From Chelatococcus caeni (GTDB lineage Bacteria; Pseudomonadota; Alphaproteobacteria; Rhizobiales; Beijerinckiaceae): a stretch of 64,000 nt of DNA. The stretch is from NCBI RefSeq assembly GCF_014196925.1, contig NZ_JACIEN010000004.1, forward strand, positions 310,001 through 374,000, read 5' to 3'. Numbering within the stretch: position 1 is the first letter of the stretch; every line of letters begins with the position of its first letter. This document shows positions 43,802-53,091 of the stretch, one piece after another. Position numbers and translations under genes: made by a program. The notes under the pieces were generated by a model, which was given only the letters and a program-made list of their open reading frames with translations, searched no databases and was not told the DNA's origin.

Positions 43802-46147
43802 ATGCGACAGCTTCATATGGACATCGCAACGCCCTCTCTTCCTGCCGGCGATGCTGCCCCGGCGATGTGTGCGCCGCAGCCTGCCCCCTGGCGCACGGTC
43901 GCCGTCGTCACGCGCACGCGGAGCCGGCCGCTCCTGCTGCGCCGCGCGGCCCGGAGCATCGGCCGCCAGACCTTCCGGGACTTTGTCTGGGTGGTCGTCA
44001 ACGACGGCGGCGACGAGGAGGCGGCGCGGTCCATCGTCGAAGGGGCCGGGCTCGACCGGGACCGTGTCCTCTTTCTCTCCCTGGCGCAGAGCCGCGGCAT
44101 GGAGGCCGCATCCAATGCGGGCATCGCGGCGAGCCGATCGGAATTCGTGGTGATCCATGACGACGACGACAGCTGGGCGCCTGATTTCCTGGAGAAGACC
44201 GTCGCCTTCCTCTCGGGCCCGCGGGGCCGGCGCTACGGCGGCGTCATCACCCATTCGATCCACGTCTCCGAGGACATCCGCGACGATCAGGTGATCGAAC
44301 GTCAGCGCCGTCCCTTCCAGACCGCGGTGCGCGACGTGCAACTGGCGCAGATGCTCCGCGGCAATTTCTTTCCGCCGATCTCCTTCCTGTTTCGCCGCCC
44401 CGTGTGGGACGAGATCGGCGGCTTCAACGAGGACCTGCCGGTTCTGGGCGACTGGTTCTTCAACCTGGAGTTCCTGCTGAAGGCCGACATCGGCGTCCTG
44501 CCGGAGCCGCTGGCCTTCTACCACCACAGGGACCAGGCCCCGGTCGCGAACGTCTATGCCAATTCGGTCATTGCGGCAGGGCACCGGCACGGCGAACTTG
44601 CGGCGGTCGTGCGCAACGCGTTCCTGCGCCGCCACATGGACAAGGCCGCGGTAGCACTCAGCCTCGTCCTCGGCCACATCGACGACATGCGCCCCGGCGA
44701 GGTGGCGGCCGCGGCAGACACCGCGCAGCGGCCGGCGAGCGCCCCGGACACGGCCGGCGACGAAGACCGGGCGGATCTCGAATGGATCATCGGCAGCGTC
44801 AACCGGAGCCTGGCCAGAAGGTCCCTCAAGACCTTCGTGAGATCGCTGCGCATCCGGCCGCTCGAGCCCGATGCCGGATGGAACCAGGCGCTGTCGGCCC
44901 TGCAGAAGCTGAAGGCCGCCGTCCCCGTCCCCGATCATTTCGACGAGGCCGCCTATCTTGCCGACAACCCGGACGTGGCGGACGCCGTGCAGAAGGGAGA
45001 GCTCCACTCGGGCTACCTGCATTTCCTGCTGTTCGGCCGCTTCGAGGGCCGGCGCCGCCCGGGCCGTCACGCCGGCAACGTCGCGGAGGCGCGCGACAAC
45101 GCCCGCCCGGCCCCGAGCGCGCAACACGTTCTGAAGCCGGTCTTCGACACGCCCGCCATGCTGCGCGCGGCGCATCGCATTGCCGGTTTCGAACGGGTCC
45201 TGCACGTCGCGCACCACGAATGGCACGGCATCCGCCAGGCCACGGCCTATTGCCCCGGGCACAAGCTGCTCATCCCCGCCGACGGGACGCTGGAAGAAGC
45301 CGACAAGGCCCAGATCGCAGAGGAGATCCAGGCCCTCGGCATCACGCATGTCATCTTCCAAGGCTATTCCGAAAATGCCGACCAGCTGCTCCTGTCCCTG
45401 AAGTCACGCTTCGGCGCGGGGCTGCGCTGCCATGCGATCACCCACGTCACCACGGCGCAGTTCGAGCATCATTTCGAGATGGTCATGCAGGCGCGCCTGC
45501 TGATCCGTCTCCGCATGGGCTCCCTCCAGGGCCTCGCCTCGGTCAAGCCCGATTTCGGCGCCGTCTTCGAGAATTACTGGCCGGGCCTCATCGTCAATTT
45601 CGCGCCCGACCTGCCGTCGCAGGGCTCTCGGCAGCCGCCCGACCTGCGCTCGGTCTATGCGCCGCTCGACGCGGGCTGGCGCAAGAACATGTATACCAAC
45701 GTGCTCGGCGCGCTCACGGCCGGCAATGTCGAGCAGGTCAAGACCGCCAATTTCCCCAACGGCCTCGAAAGTCTCGTCAATCTCGACCGGCTGCGGCTCG
45801 TCGGCTATCTGCGCGGGCGCGACCTCTTCGAGGAGATGGCGCGCAGCTCGCTCGTGCTTCTGGCGACCCTCGCCGAATGCCAGCCCATGACCCAGCTCGA
45901 GAGCCTGGCCGTCGGCACGCCCGCCATGACGGGGCCGCTGGCGATCCGCGAGTTCGACGACGATCCGCTGATACGGCTCTGCACCACGCCGCATCTCGAC
46001 AACCCGGCCCTGCTGGCGCGCGACATCGAACGGCTGGTCGCGGCCCGGCACGACGACCCTCCGGCCATGCAGGAGATGATCACCAGTCATCTCGCCCGGC
46101 GCCATGCCCTGGCGGCGCAGCGCTATGCCGACTTCCTGGCGCTGTGA
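43802..46147 (+). CDS. Large two-domain glycosyltransferase: GT2 + spacer motif + C-terminal glycosyltransferase-like domain
   Basis: 781 residues from the ATG at 43802; a GTG at 43745 would add 19. GT2 domain: RTVAVVTRTRSRPLLLRRAARSIGRQTF, WVVVNDGGDEEAAR, SNAGIAASRSEFVVIHDDDDSWAPDF (DDD), ENFNEDLPVLGDWFFNLEFLLKA-type acceptor site. Next comes DHFDEAAYLADNPDVADAVQKGELHSGYLHFLLFGRFEGRRRP, the NPDV/SGYxHFxxFGxxEGR motif common in surface-glycan proteins. The last 330 residues have a GT-B-like ending: LVGYLRGRDLFEEMARSSLVLLATLAECQPMTQLESLAVGTPAMTGP. It overlaps nothing and ends one base before the next start. Confidence 0.82.
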   Translation: MRQLHMDIATPSLPAGDAAPAMCAPQPAPWRTVAVVTRTRSRPLLLRRAARSIGRQTFRDFVWVVVNDGGDEEAARSIVEGAGLDRDRVLFLSLAQSRGMEAASNAGIAASRSEFVVIHDDDDSWAPDFLEKTVAFLSGPRGRRYGGVITHSIHVSEDIRDDQVIERQRRPFQTAVRDVQLAQMLRGNFFPPISFLFRRPVWDEIGGFNEDLPVLGDWFFNLEFLLKADIGVLPEPLAFYHHRDQAPVANVYANSVIAAGHRHGELAAVVRNAFLRRHMDKAAVALSLVLGHIDDMRPGEVAAAADTAQRPASAPDTAGDEDRADLEWIIGSVNRSLARRSLKTFVRSLRIRPLEPDAGWNQALSALQKLKAAVPVPDHFDEAAYLADNPDVADAVQKGELHSGYLHFLLFGRFEGRRRPGRHAGNVAEARDNARPAPSAQHVLKPVFDTPAMLRAAHRIAGFERVLHVAHHEWHGIRQATAYCPGHKLLIPADGTLEEADKAQIAEEIQALGITHVIFQGYSENADQLLLSLKSRFGAGLRCHAITHVTTAQFEHHFEMVMQARLLIRLRMGSLQGLASVKPDFGAVFENYWPGLIVNFAPDLPSQGSRQPPDLRSVYAPLDAGWRKNMYTNVLGALTAGNVEQVKTANFPNGLESLVNLDRLRLVGYLRGRDLFEEMARSSLVLLATLAECQPMTQLESLAVGTPAMTGPLAIREFDDDPLIRLCTTPHLDNPALLARDIERLVAARHDDPPAMQEMITSHLARRHALAAQRYADFLAL

Positions 46148-46148
46148 C

Positions 46149-48659
46149 ATGCCAAAGCCCGCGATCTGCTTCGTGACCAACGAGCTCTATCCGCTGGGCC
46201 CCGGCGGCATCGGGCGCATGCTGCACAATTTCGCCCGCCACAACGAGGCGATGGGCTGTCCGGCTGAGATCCACTTCCTCGTGCCGCCCGAACTCCTGGC
46301 GAGCCGGCCCGATGCGTCGATGCTGCTCGCCGGCACGTTCGACGGGCTGGCGCAGGTACACGTCTGCCCGGACCTCGCGAGCCGGCCGGACCTGACGGCC
46401 CAGCTGCTCGCCCGCGCCGGCGCCCATCCCTGGACGCTGGAATGGCACCAAGCCCAGTCCTATCGGTACTATCAGGGCCTCCTCGCCGCCGAGCGCAGGC
46501 GCGGCGCGCCGTTCGACATCATCGAATTCCCCGACTTCGGCGGCTGGGCCGTGGCGAGCATCGAAGCTAAGCGCGCCGGCCTCGCCTTCACGCAGACGCT
46601 CATCGCCGCCCGCATCCATTCCACGCAGGGGGTGATCTACCGGGCGGAGCGCTTCACCCACCACCCCGGCCATTCCCTCGGCATCTTCTTCGATGCCGAG
46701 CGCCATTTGCTCGCCCATGCCGATCTCGTCGTGGGGCACGAGCGCGCGGTGCTGGCCTTCAACGAGGACCATTACGGCCTCGCGGAACGCTGGCGGGGGC
46801 GCTCTCTGCTGGAATTCCCGCCCATCCTCCTCGACGATGGCGACCGCCCGGTGCAGGCGGAGCGCAAGCCGGCGGACTTCATCTTCTCCTCGCGCCTGCA
46901 GCCCTTCAAGCGCCCGGACCTCTTCATCCGCGCCGCGGTCCTCTTCCTGGAGAACCATCCGGACCACGAGGGCTGCTTCCGGCTCGTGTCCTACGGATGG
47001 GACGAGGCCTATATCGCCGGCCTGCGGGCGCTGGTGCCGGAGGCGCTCAGGGAGAAGATCCTGTTCGTCTTCGGCGCCAGCGCCGCCGAGCGCGAGAGCC
47101 ATCTCGCCCGCTCGATCGTGGTCGTGCCGTCCGACTACGAGAGCCTGTGCCTGTTCGCCTTCGAGGCGAGCCGGATGGATTGCAAGGTCATCCTCAACGG
47201 GCGCTGCCCCGCCTTCGGCGAGACCTCGCGCTGGCGGGACGGGGAGAACTGCCTCCTGTTCGATGGTTCCGTCGCGGGCCTCGCGGCCGCGATGGAAAAG
47301 GCCCTGGGCTGGGCACCGTCGGCCCCGGCCAGCGTGACGCCCGACACCCCCTACTGGCTGCGGCCGGCGTCCTGGCCTGTTCCGCGATCCGCCGCGGCAG
47401 CGAAGGAGCGCCCGGGCGTGACGGTCGTCTGCCACGGCGTTCGCTCGCCCGCCGAGTTCGAACGGCATTTCGACACCGTGCTCCACCTCGATGCCGAGCT
47501 TGACGTCGCGGGCGGCCGGGATGCGGTGCATGTCCTGCTGCCGCGGGGGCACTTCGCTCCGGACGGGCCGGAGGCGCGCCGTGTCGAGGCCCGCGGCTGG
47601 CAGGCCATGTTCACCTCCGGCAAGAGCGAATGCCCCGAGATGCTGGCGCGCCGGCTCGCCGCGCTGGAGCGGGAGGCGGTGCTGCTCTATCCCTTCGGCT
47701 TCGAGGCCGCGCCGGGCTTTCTTGCCCACGCGCTCAACGCGATGGCCCGGGATGCGGAACTCGCCCTCGTCTGCGGCCATGTGGAGCTCGTCGATCCGCA
47801 TACGGCGAGAAGCGACTATCTGCGCGCCTATGCCGGCGAGGCGCCGTCGATGGCGCTCGTCTCGAGCCGCATCGCGTCGCCGTTCTGTCTGCTGCGACGC
47901 GACCTGCCGGCCCGGGTGCCGTTCGATCCGCGGGCCGGCGACCTCTGGTTCGAGGTCTTCGCCCGGGAATGTGCGCTGAAGGGCGAGGGCATCCTCGTCA
48001 TGCCCGTGATCGCGGCCACCATGGACGCCTTTCTGGCGGGGCGACGCGAGACGACCAAGAAGATCTCCGGCGGGCTCACCGATGCGGCAGGCATCGCGGC
48101 CGGGCTGCCTGCCCGCCTCTTGAGCCTCGACCCCGTCCAGCCGCCCGGCGACGGGCCCGACCGGCCGCTGGCGTTGCATGGCGAGCAATTGCGGCCGGTC
48201 TCGCGCGTCCATCCGCCGGGGCGCGTGCGGGAGTGGGAGCCGGTGCAATGGCATGGCGGCGCCCAGGGCATCGTCGTCCACCCGCTCGCGGGGGAGGTGA
48301 CGATCGGCGAATTGCGCGGCCCGCACCGCCGGGTCGGCCGCATCGTCGCCCATGTGCGCAACCTCAACGAGAACAACGGCGGGGTCGAGGCTGCCGTCGC
48401 CCTGGCGCGCGGCAACGCGGAGACGCAACGCATCCTGGCCCATCTCAACGGGGGTGGCGCCGCGGACGACATCGCCCTCAGCGCCTGGCAGACTGTCGGA
48501 CCCGGCCGGCAGGCGCTGATCGAGCTCTCCGCCTATGGCACGAGCCGGGGCAACGACCGGCTGCTCCTCATCACGCGGCTGCCGCCACGCGGTGAGGAGA
48601 GCGACTGCCACCTCGCCTTCGAGCGCGTGGAGCTCTGGTTCAACGAGAACACCCTCTGA
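46149..48659 (+). CDS. Large multidomain glycosyltransferase: GT4 + GT2-like + C-terminal domain
   Basis: 836 residues. The N-terminal 390 residues form a GT4: ICFVTNELYPLGPGGIGRMLHNFARH, FIFSSRLQPFKRPDLFIRAAVLFLE and SIVVVPSDYESLCLFAFEASRMDCKVIL (E-x7-E region). Residues 430-650 look like a GT2-type stretch (RPGVTVVCHGVRSPAEFERHFDTVLHL, LVCGHVELVDPHTARSDYL, SSRIASPFCLLRRDL). The last 180 (VREWEPVQWHGGAQGIVVHPLAGEVTIGELRGP) may be a lectin-like beta domain. One start codon after the previous stop (spacing 1), so cotranslated with it. Confidence 0.78.
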   Translation: MPKPAICFVTNELYPLGPGGIGRMLHNFARHNEAMGCPAEIHFLVPPELLASRPDASMLLAGTFDGLAQVHVCPDLASRPDLTAQLLARAGAHPWTLEWHQAQSYRYYQGLLAAERRRGAPFDIIEFPDFGGWAVASIEAKRAGLAFTQTLIAARIHSTQGVIYRAERFTHHPGHSLGIFFDAERHLLAHADLVVGHERAVLAFNEDHYGLAERWRGRSLLEFPPILLDDGDRPVQAERKPADFIFSSRLQPFKRPDLFIRAAVLFLENHPDHEGCFRLVSYGWDEAYIAGLRALVPEALREKILFVFGASAAERESHLARSIVVVPSDYESLCLFAFEASRMDCKVILNGRCPAFGETSRWRDGENCLLFDGSVAGLAAAMEKALGWAPSAPASVTPDTPYWLRPASWPVPRSAAAAKERPGVTVVCHGVRSPAEFERHFDTVLHLDAELDVAGGRDAVHVLLPRGHFAPDGPEARRVEARGWQAMFTSGKSECPEMLARRLAALEREAVLLYPFGFEAAPGFLAHALNAMARDAELALVCGHVELVDPHTARSDYLRAYAGEAPSMALVSSRIASPFCLLRRDLPARVPFDPRAGDLWFEVFARECALKGEGILVMPVIAATMDAFLAGRRETTKKISGGLTDAAGIAAGLPARLLSLDPVQPPGDGPDRPLALHGEQLRPVSRVHPPGRVREWEPVQWHGGAQGIVVHPLAGEVTIGELRGPHRRVGRIVAHVRNLNENNGGVEAAVALARGNAETQRILAHLNGGGAADDIALSAWQTVGPGRQALIELSAYGTSRGNDRLLLITRLPPRGEESDCHLAFERVELWFNENTL

Positions 48660-48748
48660 CGGCGCGAAGAATGCCGCTCATCCTGCGGCGTCGGCGCGCC
48701 CGCCTTCAGCCTCCCGCCGAGCCCCGCCGCCTCATAGAAGGAACAATC

Positions 48749-50461
48749 ATGGTCCCTCCCTTCGGCCTTCTCGTCGCCCGCCAGAGATCGGGAACCGGCG
48801 CGCTGGGCAGCCTCCTCGACCGGCAAAACCATCCGCAGTTCTATTATCTCGGCGAGATCTTCCACCCCGAAGGCCTGGGCGATCGCCACAACTATTTCAC
48901 GCACCTCGTGGACTACGTCCGGGAGGATCCGCTGAATGCAATGGCGCAGAACGCGCCGCAGAATTTCCGGAGATTTCTCGCGACCTTCGCCGGAGAAGGC
49001 CGCACGCTCCTGCCGGACGTCAAGTACGACAGCCTGCACAGCCTCAACGGGCCCTGGCATGCGCCGCTCGCCCGGCCGTGGCTCCTGGAACTCGCGCGGG
49101 CCGAGGGTGCGCCGATCATCCACCTCACGCGCAAGAACCTGCTGGAGGTCTTCGTCTCCGGCCTGCTCGCCGCCGCCAACAAAATCTGGCACACGGCCGA
49201 TGCGGCAGACGTGAGGATCCGCTCGGCCGTCGTCGACATCGCCAAGCTGCTGCGCTTCATCGACGGCATGCAACGCGAGCGGGAGGTGATCGAGCAGTGG
49301 CTCGACGGGCACCGGCCCCTCGTGACGCTCGACTATCAGGAGATGTTCGACGCGGAAGGGCTGCTGGCACGCGAAAAGGCTGACGAGATCGCGCGCGCCT
49401 TCGCGGCGGATCCGATCACGCAGCGCAAGCCCTCCTTCGTCAAGCAGGCGCCGCGCAGCCTCGCTGAATCCATCCGGAACTACGATGAGGTGGAAAGGGC
49501 GCTCGCCGGCACGCCCCATGCCTGGATGCTCACCGAAGACGGCGCCCCGCCGGCCCCGCCCGCCCCTGCCGCCATCAAGGGATCTCCCGTGAAGAAATTC
49601 GTCTTCCAGAACTCCGCCCTCACCATCAACGGGCACGGCGTGACGATGCACAGCATCACCGCACCGTGGGGAGAGGACGACAACCTGCTCGGCGCCATGC
49701 GGCAGGGCTCCTTCGACGAGCCGAGGTCCCTCGCCTACTGGCTCTTCCTGGTGGAGAGCGCACCGCAGAACGCGATGGTCCTCGACGTCGGAGCCTATAC
49801 GGGCCTGTTCTCGCTGCTGACGGCGCGGGCCCGGCGGGACGTCCTGTCCATCGCCTTCGAGCCGTCGTCGGTGACCTTCGGGCGGCTCGTCTACAACATC
49901 CAGCTCAACGGCTTCAATCCGCGCATCGTGCCCTGCCATCTCGCAGCCTGGAAGCAGGAGGAAATCCTGACCCTGCCGCACAGATACGGCTTCTTCAGCC
50001 TCTGCTCGGGCGAGAAGATCACGCAGACCCAGGCGGTTGACCACACGGAGACGGTCAAGGCCGTGCCGCTGGACAGCATCCTGCAGCCGGCACGGCCCGA
50101 CTATCTCAATGCGCCGCAGCTCGCGGCGATCGCCGAGCGCCCCGTCGCCGCCGTCAAGATCGACGTGGAGGGCGTGGAACCCGAGGTGCTGGAAGGCGCG
50201 AGGCACCTCATTGCCGCCTACCGGCCCGCCTTCATCTGCGAGACGCTCGACGCTGCGGCGCAGGAGAGGCTCACCGCCTTCTTCACCTCCGTCGGCTATG
50301 CGGTGATCCCGATCGCGGGTGAGCGCAACGTGCTCGCCGTGTCCGAAGGCCGCCATGCCGCTTTCGAGCGCGAATTCGCCGCCTGGGCGGAGCGGAGCGG
50401 CACGGCGGCCACGATCGGCGGGCATGTCATCGAAGGCTCACGCTTCGAGACGGAACTCTGA
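48749..50461 (+). CDS. Fusion of a sulfotransferase and an FkbM methyltransferase
   Basis: 570 residues from the ATG at 48749, with GAAGGA seven bases upstream (a longer frame from 48671 lacks support). Residues 1-255: a PAPS-binding 5' loop FGLLVARQRSGTGALGSLLD and a 3'-phosphate loop APIIHLTRKNLLEVFVSGLLA (121-141), as in Stf0/glycan sulfotransferases. A Pro/Ala linker (264-276) leads to an FkbM domain: NAMVLDVGAYTGLFSLLTAR (341-360), IAFEPSSVTFGRLVYNIQLNG, AAVKIDVEGVEPEVLEGARHLI. It could sulfate and methylate the same glycan. PAPS would come from cysD-cysNC encoded 1.7 kb downstream. Confidence 0.85.
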   Translation: MVPPFGLLVARQRSGTGALGSLLDRQNHPQFYYLGEIFHPEGLGDRHNYFTHLVDYVREDPLNAMAQNAPQNFRRFLATFAGEGRTLLPDVKYDSLHSLNGPWHAPLARPWLLELARAEGAPIIHLTRKNLLEVFVSGLLAAANKIWHTADAADVRIRSAVVDIAKLLRFIDGMQREREVIEQWLDGHRPLVTLDYQEMFDAEGLLAREKADEIARAFAADPITQRKPSFVKQAPRSLAESIRNYDEVERALAGTPHAWMLTEDGAPPAPPAPAAIKGSPVKKFVFQNSALTINGHGVTMHSITAPWGEDDNLLGAMRQGSFDEPRSLAYWLFLVESAPQNAMVLDVGAYTGLFSLLTARARRDVLSIAFEPSSVTFGRLVYNIQLNGFNPRIVPCHLAAWKQEEILTLPHRYGFFSLCSGEKITQTQAVDHTETVKAVPLDSILQPARPDYLNAPQLAAIAERPVAAVKIDVEGVEPEVLEGARHLIAAYRPAFICETLDAAAQERLTAFFTSVGYAVIPIAGERNVLAVSEGRHAAFEREFAAWAERSGTAATIGGHVIEGSRFETEL

Positions 50462-50515
50462 AGCAGGCGCATGTCGCAGCCGAGAGCGACCCGGCCGGGC
50501 GGACCGTCCGCCGCA

Positions 50516-51970
50516 TCAGAGCTCGGCCTCGGCCGCCCAGTGCCAGTAGACGGCCTGGGTCGTGGCGGTCGTGACGAAGTCGATCATGCAGCCGGCCCCG
50601 CCGGGCACGTAGATGCCGCCGATGGTGATGTCGGCATCCGGCTGGGCGCGGACCTGCCCCGCGGCGCCGGTGCTCGGGTTGTAGATGGTCACCGTGGGCG
50701 CCGCGCGCTTGATGACGCGGAAGGGAATGTCGGCCCGGTGGTTGGCGGCGATCTGGAAGGTGTTCTGGTTGCGCCGGCCCATCTGGCTCGCCGTGCCCGG
50801 CGCCACCTCGAGGTTGTAGGATTTCTCGTAGTAGCGCTGGCACATGATCAGCTCCTGGCTGAACGGCCGCACCTCGAAGGCCGACGGCACCGCGCCGCGC
50901 TCCAGCTGCGGCAAGGCGAAGGTGCCGCCCGAAAAGCGCACGGTGACATTCGCGCCGCCGGCAAGCGACATGGTACCGCCCTTCGCCACGGCCACGCCGT
51001 TGATGCTGGCGCTCGCCGTGCCGGTCCACGACAGCACGTAGGTGCCGGCCACGACGTCGAGGCCCTCGATCACCTGCTCGACGCCGCCGGCCGGCGCGGT
51101 GAAGGTGCGATAGCCGTTGGCCTCGGTCCAGGACAGCGCCTGCCCCGCGGCCACCACCCGCCAGCGGTCGAGCGTGTATCGACCGGCAGCCGCCGTCGCC
51201 GTGCCCGAGACATAGCCGCGCTGGTTCACGAGGCCGCGGGCGTTGATGAGGAGATTGCGCAGGCCGCATTCCTGCCGCGTCTGCGGAAGCGTGACCGCGC
51301 CGCTCGCGGGATCGATCCGCAGGGCCTGCATCCAGAGCGAACCGTCGGCCGAGACCTTGATCTCGAAATTGTCGCTGCCGGCGAGGCCGACCTCGGCACG
51401 GCTCGACCAGTCGGTCTTGAAGATGAGCGAGACGGTGTCGGCGGGGCCTTCCTTGTTGAGCGCCATGCGCAGGGCGCCGCTGCCGCCTTCGCCCGCGTAT
51501 TTCGCCGACCACACGGCATTCTCGAGCCTGGCGGCGAAGGCATTGACCTCGTCCGCCTGGGTACCGATGCCGAGCCCGACGAGATCGTGCAGCTCGGTCG
51601 CCGCTCCGCCCTCGACGCCCTCCCATTGCGTTCCGGTCCAGACGCAGAGGCGCCCTTCGCCCGCCACATAGGCCGTCCAGCCCGGCGCCGGCGGGAAGGT
51701 GAACCAGCCTCCGTCCATGAAGGCGGCGACATGGTGGTCCCTGCCCGCCCAGGCACCCGTCGCGCCTGCGGCGACGATGTGGCGCGCGCCCTCGGCGGGG
51801 TCGGCCGGCGGCACGGACCGGTCCCTGTCCGCGACGGCGAGCTGCACCAGCGCATCGAGCATGCGCAGCGCCTCGTTGTGGGTCACGTGCTTCTGCGCCT
51901 GTCCGGCGGCGATATAGGGCAGTTTCAGATTGGCGGTGGTTTCGGGAGCGATGGCCACGGCAGTCCCCAT
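50516..51970 (-). CDS. DUF2793 phage-type tail/host-specificity-like protein
   Basis: 484 residues from the ATG at 51970 (MGTAVAIAPE). The N-terminus ETTANLKLPYIAAGQAQKHVTHNEALRMLDALVQLAVADRDR and the module AEGARHIVAAGATGAWAGRDHHVAAFMDGGWFTFPP are the DUF2793 signature found in prophages and gene-transfer-agent neighbourhoods. The rest is beta-rich, with a carbohydrate-type VRPFSQELIMCQRYYEKSYNLEVAPGT ending as in tail fibres. No other phage gene is nearby, and it points against the glycan genes. Its AT-rich leader (51971-52010) could hold a promoter. Possibly a domesticated receptor-binding protein. Confidence 0.75.
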   Translation of the reverse strand: MGTAVAIAPETTANLKLPYIAAGQAQKHVTHNEALRMLDALVQLAVADRDRSVPPADPAEGARHIVAAGATGAWAGRDHHVAAFMDGGWFTFPPAPGWTAYVAGEGRLCVWTGTQWEGVEGGAATELHDLVGLGIGTQADEVNAFAARLENAVWSAKYAGEGGSGALRMALNKEGPADTVSLIFKTDWSSRAEVGLAGSDNFEIKVSADGSLWMQALRIDPASGAVTLPQTRQECGLRNLLINARGLVNQRGYVSGTATAAAGRYTLDRWRVVAAGQALSWTEANGYRTFTAPAGGVEQVIEGLDVVAGTYVLSWTGTASASINGVAVAKGGTMSLAGGANVTVRFSGGTFALPQLERGAVPSAFEVRPFSQELIMCQRYYEKSYNLEVAPGTASQMGRRNQNTFQIAANHRADIPFRVIKRAAPTVTIYNPSTGAAGQVRAQPDADITIGGIYVPGGAGCMIDFVTTATTQAVYWHWAAEAEL

Positions 51971-52137
51971 GAATGATCCGATATAGGATATTAAACCTAT
52001 CATGGGACATTATGTCAACCGCCATCGCCTTGGCGCGCGTGTCGCGGGCTTGCCAGCCGCCACGCCGACGGCTACATGTTCCGCTTGTTTGTTTGCGTTA
52101 TTTGCAATTCCTTCTTTTTTGATCCGATTGCCGAGCC

Positions 52138-53091
52138 ATGCAGGACGCGACCAGCGCCGCCCCGTCTTCAAGCCGTTCGACCGCCCGCCCCATGCTGAGC
52201 GCCCATCAGCGCATGCTGGAGGCGGAGGCCATCCACATCCTGCGCGAGACCGAGGCCGTGTTCCGCCGGCCGGTTCTGCTCTATTCGATCGGAAAAGATT
52301 CCTCCATCCTGCTGCACCTGGCGCGCAAGGCCTTTCACCCGGGCCCCATTCCCTTCAAGGTCGTGCATGTCGACACCACCTGGAAATTCCGGGAGATGAT
52401 CGCCTTCCGGGACGCGCAGGCGCGGGCGCTCGGCCTTGACCTCGTCGTCCACACCAACCATGAGGGGCTCGCGGCCGGCATATCGCCCGTCAGCCACGGC
52501 GCCGGCCCCTACACCCATGCGATGAAGACGGTGGCGCTGCGGCAGATCCTCGACCGCCTCGGCGCCGATGCTGCCATCGGCGGGGCGCGGCGCGACGAGG
52601 AGAAGAGCCGCGCCAAGGAGCGCATCTTCTCGGTGCGAGCACCCGGCCACCGCTGGGATCCGAAGATGCAGCGCCCCGAGCCGTGGGGGATCGCCAACAC
52701 CCGGCTCCTCGAGGGCGAGACCATGCGCGTCTTCCCCCTCTCGAACTGGACCGAGCACGATGTGTGGGCCTATGTCCGCGCCGAGGCGATCCCGGTCGTG
52801 CCGCTCTATTTCGCGCGCGAACGGCCCGTCGTGCGCCGCGGCGACAGCCTGATCATGGTGGACGACGCCCGCCTGCCGCTCGCACCGGGCGAGACGCCGC
52901 AGCCGATGCGGGTGCGCTTTCGCACGCTCGGCTGCTACCCGCTGACGGCGGCGGTCGTATCCGAAGCTGCGACCCTCGATGCCGTCATCGACGAATTGCG
53001 CGGCTCGCGCCGGTCGGAGCGCGCCGGCCGCCTCATCGACGGCGAGCGGGCGGATTCCATCGAGGCCAAGAAGGCGGAAGGATATTTCTGA
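52138..53091 (+). CDS. cysD: Sulfate adenylyltransferase small subunit
   Basis: 317 residues. ATP-PPase loop [21 protein letters not shown] (SGGKDS-like), [33 protein letters not shown] and [11 protein letters not shown] are CysD hallmarks. The start is uncertain: ATG at 52138 adds a Ser/Thr-rich leader; the ATG at 52192 (MLSAHQRM) is nearer the family start. Makes APS from sulfate and ATP with CysN. The TGA is immediately followed by the GTG of cysNC. The 134-base leader is AT-rich (promoter likely). Confidence 0.95.
   Translation: MQDATSAAPSSSRSTARPMLSAHQRMLEAEAIHILRETEAVFRRPVLLYSIGKDSSILLHLARKAFHPGPIPFKVVHVDTTWKFREMIAFRDAQARALGLDLVVHTNHEGLAAGISPVSHGAGPYTHAMKTVALRQILDRLGADAAIGGARRDEEKSRAKERIFSVRAPGHRWDPKMQRPEPWGIANTRLLEGETMRVFPLSNWTEHDVWAYVRAEAIPVVPLYFARERPVVRRGDSLIMVDDARLPLAPGETPQPMRVRFRTLGCYPLTAAVVSEAATLDAVIDELRGSRRSERAGRLIDGERADSIEAKKAEGYF

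Noticed and set aside
43559-45361. A 600-residue minus-strand frame reaching into the gene-free segment
   Set aside because: Mostly antisense to the large GT2 protein; no recognisable motif and no ribosome site.
46080-48611. An 843-residue minus-strand frame
   Set aside because: Antisense shadow of the multidomain GT4 protein.
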